Made by a program: the position numbers and the translations under genes. Below are positions 1-6,294 of a stretch of 7,384 nt of DNA, in pieces. The notes beneath the pieces are model-generated. The model saw only the letters and a program-made list of their open reading frames with translations, searched no databases and was not told the DNA's origin. Position 1 is the first letter of the stretch. Every line of letters begins with the position of its first letter. The DNA comes from DAISJI01 sp964559835 (GTDB lineage: Bacteria > Acidobacteriota > Terriglobia > Terriglobales > Acidobacteriaceae): positions 1 through 7,384 of the forward strand of contig CAZLJE010000076.1 in the NCBI GenBank assembly GCA_964559835.1, given 5' to 3'.

Positions 1-26
1 ATGGCGATATTACGGATCTTGCTCAA
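1..26 (-). CDS. typA: TypA/BipA-type translational GTPase, first codons only
   Basis: Read on the minus strand from a TTG at 26-24, the visible peptide is LSKIRNIA (initiator read as M), followed by the first two bases of a codon starting AT. IRNIAI directly before the G1 loop is the N-terminal signature of TypA/BipA, a ribosome-associated GTPase with stress and ribosome-assembly roles; LepA and EF-G differ at these positions. An AGGAG Shine-Dalgarno lies 8 nt upstream (39-35). The frame has no ATG or GTG between this TTG and the upstream TAA stop, so TTG is the best start. The gene follows hisS on the same strand after 138 nt. The G-loop and everything else lie outside the window, so the call rests on about eight residues plus the ribosome binding site. 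Confidence 0.66.
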
Positions 27-34
27 GTCCTGCT

Positions 35-39
35 CTCCT
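35..39 (-). promoter_or_regulatory. Shine-Dalgarno AGGAG of the typA-like gene
   Basis: AGGAG on the minus strand, 8 nt before the TTG at 26-24. It decides the start of the gene at the left edge, because no ATG or GTG is available in that frame. Confidence 0.65.
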
Positions 40-164
40 GCGGACGCGGAACTGCTTCGACTCCGGGTCGTGCTCCAGTTTTCTTCGATGACGGGCGACG
101 CCGAAATGCCGCAGCCAACAAGTGGAGGTCTTCTTTAGTTTACCAGTTAAGCGAACGTTGCGAA

Positions 165-1454
165 CTATGCCTGCTGTGACCGCGACTGAATGCGCGCCGC
201 CAACTCCGCTCGCGGGACTGTGACCTGTTCCCCGCCGAGTTCCTTCAGCGCGAAGTTGCCCGATGCGACTTCGTTCTCGCCGACGATGATGACGTAACGC
301 GCGCCCAGCTTGTCGGCGGTTTCGAACGACTTCTTCAGGCGAAAGCTCTCGTCGCCCAACTCGATGATGAGGTCATGCCGCCGCAACTCGCGCGCCAGTT
401 TCGCTGCTTCGCGGTTCATCCCCGGTCCAAGCGGCGCGACGTACGCATTCGGCTTCGGCGCAAGCGCGCTGGCCTCCTGCTGCAACGACAGCACCAGCCG
501 GTCCTCGCCGATGGCAAACCCGATCCCTGGGGCGCGCGGCCCGCCTAATGTTTCGCTCAAGCCGTCGTAACGGCCGCCGCCCAGGATCGCGTTCTGCGCG
601 CCCAGAGCTCCGTGTGTGAACTCGAAAGCGGTCCGTTGGTAATAATCGAGCCCGCGCACCAGGCGGTCATTGATGTGGAACGGGACTTCCAGCGCGGTGA
701 GAATGCGCTGCACTTCCGCGAAATGCTCGCGGCAAGGTTCGTCGAGATAATCCGAGATGCGCGGCAGCTTTTCAATGATGGGCTGGTCTGCGGGGACCTT
801 GCAGTCGAAAACGCGCAGCGGATTAGTCTCGGCGCGCCGCTGGCAGTCCACGCACATGTTCGCGACCACCGGCTTCAATGCCTCGCGCAACGCCTCGTAG
901 TACTTCGGCCGGTCATTGGGGCAACCGACGGAATTCAGCTCCAGCGTCCAGTCGCGGATCCCCAGACGGTCCAGCAGCGTCGCCAGCATCTCCAGGATTT
1001 CCGCATCCCGCGCCGGCGATTCGCTTCCCGCTGCCGGCGGTCCGATTACCTCCGCGCCGATCTGGAAGAACTGGCGGTAGCGTCCCTTCTGCGGACGTTC
1101 GCGCCGGAACTGCGGCCCGATGTAGTACAGCTTCTGCACGCCCGGGCGTTCCCATAATTTGTGCTCGATATATGCCCGCACAACGCCGGCCGTGTTCTCC
1201 GGACGCAGCGCCAGCATCTGTCCTTTTTCGCTCGCGCCGCGCCCGCGGTCTTCCCACGCGAACATCTCCTTCGACACGATGTCGGTCTCTTCCCCCACCG
1301 AGCGCTGGAACAAGCTGAGATCTTCCAGGATGGGCGTGCGGATCTCCTGGAAGTTGTAGGCGCGGAAAACGTCGCGCGCCGCCGCCTCGACGAAATTCCA
1401 CAGCGCGGTATCGGGCGGCAGCAGGTCGCGTGTTCCTCGGACGGCTTTGATCAT
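165..1454 (-). CDS. hisS: Histidyl-tRNA synthetase (HisRS, class II)
   Basis: Charges tRNA-His with histidine using ATP in the cytoplasm. The 429-residue product has the usual bacterial length and full architecture. The N-terminus MIKAVRGTRDLLP is typical. Class II motif 1 lies around residues 36-60, and motif 2 is FRRERPQKGRYRQF at 116-129. The histidine-specific loops are RGLDYYQRT at 267-275 and GGGRYDGL at 292-299. Motif 3 is GIGFAIGEDRL at 310-320. The insertion domain carries a CVDC pair (201-204) and NPLRVFDCK (211-219), both common in bacterial HisRS. The C-terminal anticodon-binding domain spans about 335-425. The start is the first ATG of the homologous N-terminus; no clear Shine-Dalgarno precedes it, so initiation may be weak or coupled to upstream transcription. 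It lies 88 nt downstream of the small membrane-protein gene and 138 nt upstream of typA. Confidence 0.98.
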   Translation of the reverse strand: MIKAVRGTRDLLPPDTALWNFVEAAARDVFRAYNFQEIRTPILEDLSLFQRSVGEETDIVSKEMFAWEDRGRGASEKGQMLALRPENTAGVVRAYIEHKLWERPGVQKLYYIGPQFRRERPQKGRYRQFFQIGAEVIGPPAAGSESPARDAEILEMLATLLDRLGIRDWTLELNSVGCPNDRPKYYEALREALKPVVANMCVDCQRRAETNPLRVFDCKVPADQPIIEKLPRISDYLDEPCREHFAEVQRILTALEVPFHINDRLVRGLDYYQRTAFEFTHGALGAQNAILGGGRYDGLSETLGGPRAPGIGFAIGEDRLVLSLQQEASALAPKPNAYVAPLGPGMNREAAKLARELRRHDLIIELGDESFRLKKSFETADKLGARYVIIVGENEVASGNFALKELGGEQVTVPRAELAARIQSRSQQA

Positions 1455-1542
1455 TCGTCGCTTGTCTCAGGTCGCTAGTCGCTGGTTAGAAACGTAACAC
1501 GATAGGCGGCGACAGAGAAATCCGTCACGATTTCGAAACTTC

Positions 1543-1770
1543 TCAAATCTTCAGCGTGCTTTGCGGGTCGGGCTCGCGCGCCCGTCGCAGTCGCCGTAAG
1601 AAGATCCGGACGCCAAGTACGGCCGCGACCGTAACCGCCGCCATGATGAAACCCGCGGTCCGCCACGGCCCGCCGCGCGCAATCAGGATCGCGATGCTCG
1701 TCACGGCTATGGCCAGCCCCACCATGGGCCGTAACGACATGCGCTTCGGCTTGTCGCGCTCTGGGACCAT
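1543..1770 (-). CDS. Small two-helix membrane protein of unknown function
   Basis: A 75-residue protein I do not recognise as a named family. A basic N-terminus (MVPERDKPKRMSLRP) leads into a hydrophobic segment at about residues 17-32. A short RGGPWR turn follows, then a second hydrophobic segment at about 37-57 and a basic tail beginning FLRRLRRAREPD. The positive charges at both ends suggest that N- and C-termini face the cytoplasm with a tight hairpin in the membrane. The ATG begins 3 nt after the TAG of the carbonic anhydrase-like gene, and GGAAG lies a few bases upstream inside that gene, so translation is probably coupled. The position between two clear genes on one strand, and the membrane pattern, make it likely real. 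The function is unknown. Confidence 0.72.
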   Translation of the reverse strand: MVPERDKPKRMSLRPMVGLAIAVTSIAILIARGGPWRTAGFIMAAVTVAAVLGVRIFLRRLRRAREPDPQSTLKI

Positions 1771-1773
1771 GTA

Positions 1774-2289
1774 CTACTTCCGTTCTTTTAGATACTGCTC
1801 CTTGTACCCGAGATAGTTCCTCGCGTAACGCAGGATCCCCTCCTGCTCTTCCGGCCCGAGCTTTTTGCGGAATTTGCCCGGCAGTCCCATCCATAGCGAT
1901 CCCGGTTCGACGACCGTCCCTTCGGGGATCAGCGTGCCCGCCGCCAGGATCGAACCCGCGCCGATGCGCGCTCCATTCAGGACGATCACGCCCATCCCGA
2001 TCAGGCAACGGTCTTCAACCACGCACCCATGCAGCGTTACGTTGTGGCCGACCGTCACCCAATCACCGATCTCCACCGGCCACTGGTTTAGCATGCCGTG
2101 AAGCACGCAATTGTCCTGGATATTCGAGTTCGCGCCGATGCGGATGTGGTGGACGTCGCCGCGGATGACGCAGTTCATCCAGACGCTGGAGTGCTCGCCC
2201 AGCGTGACGTCGCCGATGATCTGCGCCGAATCATCGATGTAGCAGGTGTCGGGAATTGTCGGAGTGACGCCTTTATAGCTGCGGATCAT
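1774..2289 (-). CDS. Gamma-class carbonic anhydrase family protein (left-handed beta-helix, CamH/YrdA type)
   Basis: A 171-residue hexapeptide-repeat protein expected to form a trimeric left-handed beta-helix. Metal ligands equivalent to those of Methanosarcina Cam are present: His64 in NCVLHG, and His82 and His87 in VGHNVTLHG, with the family's five-residue spacing between the last two. Conserved active-site neighbours Arg43 and Asp45 (VIRGDVHHIRIG, 41-52) and Gln58-Asp59 (NIQDN) are also there. A C-terminal helix (about 146-170) follows the beta-helix. The acidic loop carrying the Cam proton shuttle is missing, so it belongs with the shorter CamH/YrdA-type proteins. Some of these hydrate CO2, but many have no proven activity, so carbonic anhydrase function is inferred. 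It heads the minus-strand run that continues into the membrane protein and hisS. No strong Shine-Dalgarno is visible before its ATG. Confidence 0.93.
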   Translation of the reverse strand: MIRSYKGVTPTIPDTCYIDDSAQIIGDVTLGEHSSVWMNCVIRGDVHHIRIGANSNIQDNCVLHGMLNQWPVEIGDWVTVGHNVTLHGCVVEDRCLIGMGVIVLNGARIGAGSILAAGTLIPEGTVVEPGSLWMGLPGKFRKKLGPEEQEGILRYARNYLGYKEQYLKERK

Positions 2290-2344
2290 AAGAACAATTG
2301 TCAGTTGCTGGTCGGCAGTTCACTGCTTTCGGCTGACGCTTGAA

Positions 2345-2353
2345 AACATAGCA
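2345..2353 (-). promoter_or_regulatory. Possible extended -10 for the carbonic anhydrase-hisS run
   Basis: On the minus strand TGC-TATGTT gives an extended -10 with 4 of 6 consensus bases, about 55 nt upstream of the ATG at 2289. The matching -35 position (TGTAGC, 17 nt away) is poor, which an extended -10 can tolerate. It is the best candidate I see in the 189-nt divergent gap. Confidence 0.25.
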
Positions 2354-2478
2354 TGCCAGCCGGTCGTGCTACATCTGCGCGTTTCCCACCTCGGAACCGA
2401 TACCGAAACCGGATTACAGTTTGAAAAAACCGTGCGCGTTTTCTGGCATTGTGGGTTTCCCCGCGCCACAATCGGGCC

Positions 2479-2709
2479 ATGGAAGAAGCAATGCTGATGA
2501 CGGGACTGTTCGTGATCGGCGCAGGCGCTGGCGCGGTATTGACCTACGCGCGCGACCGCAAGCTGCTAGGCCTGTACTGGAACCTCGTCCACGATCTCAG
2601 CGACATGATCCCTCCTCCGGAGCCGGAAACGCCGGACCCCCCGGCCGCGGCGGCGCGAATCACGGAACTTCCTCCCATGGTCGAGGCGCAGCGCAAGGCA
2701 GCCTCCTGA
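2479..2709 (+). CDS. Short single-pass membrane protein with proline-rich tail, unknown function
   Basis: From the ATG at 2479 the product is 76 residues and matches no family I know. A hydrophobic, glycine- and alanine-rich segment (LMTGLFVIGAGAGAVLTY, about residues 6-23) is followed by basic ARDRK, suggesting one N-terminal membrane helix with the tail in the cytoplasm. An amphipathic stretch (about 28-43) follows, then a Pro/Glu-rich part (IPPPEPETPDPP) and an Ala-rich end. The start is uncertain. The ATG at 2479 has no clear ribosome site, while GGAAGAA at 2481-2487 sits just before in-frame ATGs at 2491 and 2497, giving 72 or 70 residues. An upstream in-frame GTG at 2449 is less likely. 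A strong stem-loop follows the stop, which supports a real transcription unit. Confidence 0.62.
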   Translation: MEEAMLMTGLFVIGAGAGAVLTYARDRKLLGLYWNLVHDLSDMIPPPEPETPDPPAAAARITELPPMVEAQRKAAS

Positions 2710-2714
2710 TGAGG

Positions 2715-2750
2715 ACGGTCCCGCCGGTCGTGGCACTCCGGCGGGACCGT
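2715..2750. terminator. Perfect 13-bp stem-loop between convergent genes
   Basis: ACGGTCCCGCCGG (2715-2727) and CCGGCGGGACCGT (2738-2750) are exact reverse complements around a 10-nt loop. It sits 5 nt after the stop of the small membrane-protein gene and 12 nt beyond the stop of galM. Neither side has a proper U-tract (TTATCTG on the plus strand), so it is not a textbook intrinsic terminator. Its strength and convergent position make a two-way terminator or 3'-end protecting hairpin likely. Confidence 0.75.
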
Positions 2751-2762
2751 TATCTGCGCCTG

Positions 2763-3884
2763 TTATTGCCCGGTCGTGATGCGGAAGATCGTTGTCGACC
2801 GGAAGGTCTGTCCCGGTTTCAATTCCGTACTGGGGAAGTTCGCGTGGTTCGGCGAATCCGGGAAGTGTTGCGTCTCCAGGCAGAACGCCCCGCGAAATCC
2901 ATAGGGCTTCCCGCTCTTACCCTTGATCGTCCCGTCGAGGAAATTCCCGGTATAGAACTGCAATCCCGGCTGGTCGGTCGAGACGATCACCATCCGGTTT
3001 GAGTGCGGGTCCGAAACTCGCGCCACGACGCGCAGCTTGCCGGGATCGTTGAGCACGAAATTGTGGTCGTAACCGCGGCCATACTCTAGCTGTTGGTCCT
3101 TTTCCTTGATGCGTGCGCCGATGGGTGTCGGCTTCACAAAATCAAACGGCGTGCCCGCCACCGGCTTCAGCTCACCGGTCGGGATGAGCGTGGCGTCCAC
3201 GGGCGTGAACTTGTCCGCGTTGATCCAGGCGATCTGTTTGAGAACATCGCCGCTTCCCTCGCCCGCCAGGTTGAAGTAGGTGTGGTTCGTGGTATTCAGC
3301 ACCGTCGGTTTATCGGTCGTCGCCTCGTAATCGATCCTCAGTTCATTGTTGTCGTTGAGCGTGTATTTCACCGTGACATTCAGGTTCCCCGGATACCCCT
3401 CCTCGCCATCGGGACTCAGGTAATGGAACGTGACGGAATCCGCGCCTGAATCCTTCACGTCCCACACGCGCTTGTCGAACCCTTTATTCCCGCCGTGCAA
3501 CGAATTCGGTCCGTTGTTCGTGGCGAGCGTGTACTCCTTGCCGTCTAGCTTGAAGCGGCCCTTCGCGATGCGGTTTCCATAACGCCCGACCACCGCCCCG
3601 AAGTAGGGATCTTGCTTCGTTTGATACCCATCGAGCGACGGGTATCCAAGAACTATGTCAGTGCCCGGCTTCCCGTCCGCGACCTGGATGGACGTGACCG
3701 TCGCCCCGAAATTCATGAGCTTCACCGTCAGGCCACCGCGGTTCTTCAGGAGGAACGAGTACACGTCCTTCCCGTCGACGTGCCCGATCACCGTCCCGTT
3801 CGCCGGCTTCGACGTGTCGGACGGTTTCTGGGAACCCACGGCGAGGGCGAGCAGAGGCAGCAGCGCAACCAGCAGTAGTTTCAT
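2763..3884 (-). CDS. galM: Secreted aldose 1-epimerase (mutarotase)
   Basis: Interconverts alpha and beta anomers of aldoses such as glucose and galactose. The 373-residue product has the galactose-mutarotase fold signatures in order: GRYGNRI (100-106), NSLHGGNKGFDKRVW (127-141), TNHTYFNL (199-206), YDHNF (272-276) and CLETQHFPDSPNH (335-347). Expected catalytic residues are present: His130, His201 and the base Glu337, with Asp273 in the substrate site. The N-terminus MKLLLVALLPLLALAVGSQ is a Sec-type signal peptide, probably cut near residues 15-18, so the enzyme is exported, unlike cytoplasmic E. coli GalM. No lipobox cysteine is seen. It is divergent from the glucan phosphorylase and convergent with the small membrane-protein gene. 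No Shine-Dalgarno precedes the ATG; a -10-like TAGAAT nearby suggests a very short leader. Confidence 0.95.
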   Translation of the reverse strand: MKLLLVALLPLLALAVGSQKPSDTSKPANGTVIGHVDGKDVYSFLLKNRGGLTVKLMNFGATVTSIQVADGKPGTDIVLGYPSLDGYQTKQDPYFGAVVGRYGNRIAKGRFKLDGKEYTLATNNGPNSLHGGNKGFDKRVWDVKDSGADSVTFHYLSPDGEEGYPGNLNVTVKYTLNDNNELRIDYEATTDKPTVLNTTNHTYFNLAGEGSGDVLKQIAWINADKFTPVDATLIPTGELKPVAGTPFDFVKPTPIGARIKEKDQQLEYGRGYDHNFVLNDPGKLRVVARVSDPHSNRMVIVSTDQPGLQFYTGNFLDGTIKGKSGKPYGFRGAFCLETQHFPDSPNHANFPSTELKPGQTFRSTTIFRITTGQ

Positions 3885-3893
3885 AGCGCACGA

Positions 3894-3899
3894 ATTCTA
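3894..3899 (-). promoter_or_regulatory. Possible galM -10 box close to the start codon
   Basis: TAGAAT on the minus strand matches the -10 consensus at 5 of 6 positions and ends 9 nt before the galM ATG, so the transcript would have almost no leader. That would fit the missing Shine-Dalgarno. No good -35 is visible. Confidence 0.3.
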
Positions 3900-3937
3900 C
3901 AGCCTCGAGCGCGGCGAAGCGTCCGGCTTCTCTGCGT

Positions 3938-3943
3938 TATACT
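3938..3943 (+). promoter_or_regulatory. Possible glgP -10 box
   Basis: TATACT matches the -10 consensus at 5 of 6 positions. Transcription would begin near 3950, about 40 nt before the ATG at 3990. The -35 position (CGAAGC with a 17-nt spacer) is poor, so an activator or an alternative sigma factor may be involved. Confidence 0.35.
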
Positions 3944-3975
3944 TCGGAGTTCGCCTCATTGATTAATGCCTTCCC

Positions 3976-3980
3976 AGGAG
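3976..3980 (+). promoter_or_regulatory. Shine-Dalgarno AGGAG that sets the glgP start
   Basis: AGGAG lies 9 nt before the ATG at 3990. An earlier in-frame ATG at 3966 has no ribosome site, and starting there would put this AGGAG inside the coding region. Confidence 0.7.
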
Positions 3981-3989
3981 TACGCACTC

Positions 3990-5735
3990 ATGAAGATCGG
4001 GACCCTGTCGGGCGTCGCATATTTTTCCATGGAGATCGCGCTCGATCCCGATATCCCGACGTACAGCGGTGGCCTCGGTGTGCTCGCCGGAGACACACTG
4101 CGTTCGGCCGCCGACCTCGGCGTGCCGGTCGTCGCCGTCACCCTGCTTTACCGCAAGGGCTACTTTCGCCAGCAACTCGATGCCTCGGGAAACCAGAGCG
4201 AGCAGCCGGTGTATTGGAACCCGGCCCAGATGCTCGAGGAGATGAACGGCCGCGCCCAGGTGATGGTCGACGGGCGTCCGGTCGAGATCCGCGCCTGGAA
4301 GTACACGGTCCGGGGCGTCAGCGGCGACATCGTTCCCGTCTACCTGCTCGATACCGACCTGCCCGAAAACAGCCCGCAAGACCGCTCGCTGACCGATCAC
4401 CTGTACGGCGGCGACGACCGCTACCGCCTCTCGCAGGAGATCGTCCTCGGCTTCGGCGGCATGGAGATGCTGCGCAAGCTCGGCCACACCGACGTCGAGA
4501 TCTACCACATGAACGAGGGTCACAGCGCGCTGCTCGCCCTCGGATTGCTGGAGCGGCGTCTGGCGCAGAGCTTCGCCGGACGCGTCAAGAAAGTCGACGT
4601 CGACGGCGTTCGCCGCATGTGCATCTTCACCACTCATACTCCTGTACCTGCCGGCCACGATCAGTTCCCGCGCAAGCTGGTCGAGGAACTGCTCAGCCCG
4701 GAGTACATCGGCTTGCTGGACGAGAGCGAAGCCTGGCACGGCGAGGCGCTGAACATGACGTATCTCGCGCTCCGCTTCTCCGGCTACGTCAACGGCGTCG
4801 CCATGCGGCACGGCGAAGTCTCCCGCGGCATGTTCCCCAATTACGTCATCAGCGCCATTACCAACGGCGTTCACGCGGGCACATGGACCTCCAAGTACTT
4901 CGCCGCGCTATTCGACGAGCACGTTCCTTCCTGGCGTACGGACAACAATTACCTGCGCTACGCGATCTCGATCCCACTCGAGCAGATCCGCCAGGCGCAC
5001 CAGGAGGCCAAGGCGCATCTGTTCGACGAGATCCAGCGTGCCAACGGCGTCAAGCTCGACCCGAATGTGTTCACCATCGGGTTCGCGCGCCGCGCTTCGA
5101 CTTACAAGCGTGCCGATCTTCTCTTCAACAACCCCGAACGGCTCAAGCACATCGCCCGCAACGTCGGCCCCATCCAGATCGTGTACGGCGGTAAGGCGCA
5201 TCCTCGCGACGAAGGCGGCAAGAGCCTGATCCGCAGCGTCTTCGGCGGAGCGCGCGCTGTCGGCGAGCTCATCAAGGTCGTGTACGTCCAGAATTACGAC
5301 TGGTTCTGGGGCTTGCACATCACTTCGGGCGTCGACGTGTGGCTCAACAATCCTCTGCGCCCGCAGGAAGCTTCCGGCACCAGCGGCATGAAGGCTGCAC
5401 TGAACGGCGTCCCGAGCCTGAGCGTCCTCGACGGATGGTGGGTGGAAGGCCACGTGGAGGGCGTGACGGGATGGGCCATCGGCAACCAGGACGTCACCAG
5501 CGATGCCACGCAGGAAGTCGCCGATCTTTATGACAAGCTCGAGCGCGTGATCTTGCCCATGTTCTACGGCCGCGCGCAGCGTTACACCGAGATCATGCGC
5601 CTGGCCATCGCGCTGAACGCCTCGTTCTTCAACACCCAGCGCATGGTGATGCAGTACGTCGAGAACGCCTATTCGAGAAACGGCCATGTGCCGGTGAACG
5701 CGCCGGCGAACCACTTCGCGGTTCCCCAGAAGTAG
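3990..5735 (+). CDS. glgP: Alpha-glucan (glycogen/maltodextrin) phosphorylase, compact GT35 form
   Basis: Cleaves alpha-1,4-glucan ends with phosphate to give glucose-1-phosphate, in the cytoplasm, using pyridoxal phosphate. From ATG 3990 the product is 581 residues; starting at 3966 would add eight. Motifs, numbered from 3990: VAYFSMEIALDPDIPTYSGG (9-28) with GGLGVLAGD (27-35), NEGHSALL (175-182), HTPVPAGHD (216-224), YKRADLL (372-378), YGGKAHPRDEGGK (399-411), and the PLP site EASGTSGMKAALNG with Lys468. The SGTSGMKAALNG form and LDGWW that follows point to the TIGR02094-type phosphorylases rather than classical E. coli GlgP/MalP (about 800 residues). The protein begins directly at the catalytic core, so the N-terminal DUF3417 region found in longer relatives is absent. 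Residues 433-441 (QNYDWFWGL) differ from the more usual ENYD-M form in this family. It is divergent from galM. Confidence 0.93.
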   Translation: MKIGTLSGVAYFSMEIALDPDIPTYSGGLGVLAGDTLRSAADLGVPVVAVTLLYRKGYFRQQLDASGNQSEQPVYWNPAQMLEEMNGRAQVMVDGRPVEIRAWKYTVRGVSGDIVPVYLLDTDLPENSPQDRSLTDHLYGGDDRYRLSQEIVLGFGGMEMLRKLGHTDVEIYHMNEGHSALLALGLLERRLAQSFAGRVKKVDVDGVRRMCIFTTHTPVPAGHDQFPRKLVEELLSPEYIGLLDESEAWHGEALNMTYLALRFSGYVNGVAMRHGEVSRGMFPNYVISAITNGVHAGTWTSKYFAALFDEHVPSWRTDNNYLRYAISIPLEQIRQAHQEAKAHLFDEIQRANGVKLDPNVFTIGFARRASTYKRADLLFNNPERLKHIARNVGPIQIVYGGKAHPRDEGGKSLIRSVFGGARAVGELIKVVYVQNYDWFWGLHITSGVDVWLNNPLRPQEASGTSGMKAALNGVPSLSVLDGWWVEGHVEGVTGWAIGNQDVTSDATQEVADLYDKLERVILPMFYGRAQRYTEIMRLAIALNASFFNTQRMVMQYVENAYSRNGHVPVNAPANHFAVPQK

Positions 5736-5868
5736 CCGATCGGTTCGTCCCTGTCGCTTGTTGGGATCGATTACTGGTAAGTTATGGTCGCGCGAGTTAG
5801 TAACTGCTAGTTTCTTCTGCGCCTCTTTGGAATCAACGATTTCTGCATGGGCTACTTGGGGAAGAACG

Positions 5869-5899
5869 GTTGTAAGTTGTACGTTGTAAGTTACAAGTT
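5869..5899. repeat. Tandem GTTGTAAGTT pair with overlapping palindrome
   Basis: GTTGTAAGTT occurs at 5869-5878 and again at 5883-5892, separated by GTAC. The second copy runs into TTACAA, giving the odd palindrome TTGTAA-G-TTACAA (5884-5896). The arm TTACAAGT (5891-5898) is matched by its complement ACTTGTAA at 5962-5969. Confidence 0.6.
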
Positions 5900-5942
5900 G
5901 GTAAATGGGTGGGGCGGCCCCCCTGGGATCTGGGAGGTAAAT

Positions 5943-5980
5943 CGCCGGATTTGTTGGAGTTACTTGTAAAATCCCCGGCG
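5943..5980. repeat. Bulged hairpin CGCCGG-ATTT / AAAT-CC-CCGGCG
   Basis: CGCCGGATTT (5943-5952) pairs with AAAT (5969-5972) and CCGGCG (5975-5980), leaving a 2-nt CC bulge and a 16-nt loop. This gives ten base pairs. It may be a dispersed intergenic repeat or part of the 3' region of glgP; it has no U-tract, so a terminator role is doubtful. Confidence 0.5.
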
Positions 5981-6205
5981 GTAAGGGGTTGGCGGCGCCG
6001 CGCTGATGCATGGACGTGGGGAAAACGATGGGGACAGCAGCGTAGGGGAGGAGATGCTGCACGATCAGGTCCCAAATGAACAGTCAGTGCGAGAGCCTTT
6101 AGTCATGTTCGCGCAGGACAGGACTGGAGTCAAGGACTATATTTCCTACAGATTCAGTCACTTATACTATGTATAGCTCCTAGCTAATTATAACGACCGG
6201 CGCGA

Positions 6206-6243
6206 GTGCCCACATCTGCCAAATGCGGGTAGATGTGGGGCAC
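6206..6243. repeat. Inverted repeat GTGCCCACATCT / AGATGTGGGGCAC
   Basis: GTGCCCACATCT (6206-6217) pairs with AGATGTGGGGCAC (6231-6243), perfect except for one extra G. Pairing can extend inward through 6218-6220 and 6228-6230 (one G-T pair), leaving a 7-nt loop. It makes a stem of about 15 bp. Confidence 0.7.
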
Positions 6244-6294
6244 CACCAGATGGTGGGGACCACAGATGTAAAACTGAGATGTGGGCCACCATCT
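6231..6294. repeat. Degenerate tandem units beginning AGATG
   Basis: AGATG recurs at 6231, 6248, 6264 and 6277, that is every 17, 16 and 13 nt. Units 1, 2 and 4 continue with a G-rich then ACC-type tail (TGGGGCACCACC, GTGGGGACCAC, TGTGGGCCACC forms); unit 3 is diverged. The last unit joins its own near-complement: AGATGTGG-G-CCACCATCT at 6277-6294. Confidence 0.55.

Noticed and set aside
1..138. 45-codon plus-strand frame beginning with ATG at the first base
   Set aside because: It overlaps the typA start and its ribosome site on the other strand, has no recognisable content, and no upstream sequence is available to judge it.
2449..2478. GTG start at 2449 for the small plus-strand membrane protein
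   Set aside because: The added residues are unlike a membrane-protein N-terminus and no Shine-Dalgarno precedes it; ATGs at 2479-2497 are better.
3963..4874. 303-codon open frame on the minus strand opposite glgP
   Set aside because: Antisense shadow; composition is low-complexity and no family motif is seen.
3959..5194. 411-codon open frame on the plus strand overlapping glgP
   Set aside because: Out-of-frame shadow of glgP, very rich in Arg, Ala and Pro with no domain.
4908..6062. 384-codon open frame on the minus strand across the end of glgP and the spacer
   Set aside because: About 830 nt of it is antisense to the clear glgP gene, and the product has no recognisable motif; it is explained by the high-GC codon pattern of glgP.
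6187..6192. Perfect TATAAT on the minus strand in the A+T-rich patch
   Set aside because: No acceptable -35 at 16-18 nt and no gene downstream on that strand; A+T-rich sequence gives such hexamers by chance.
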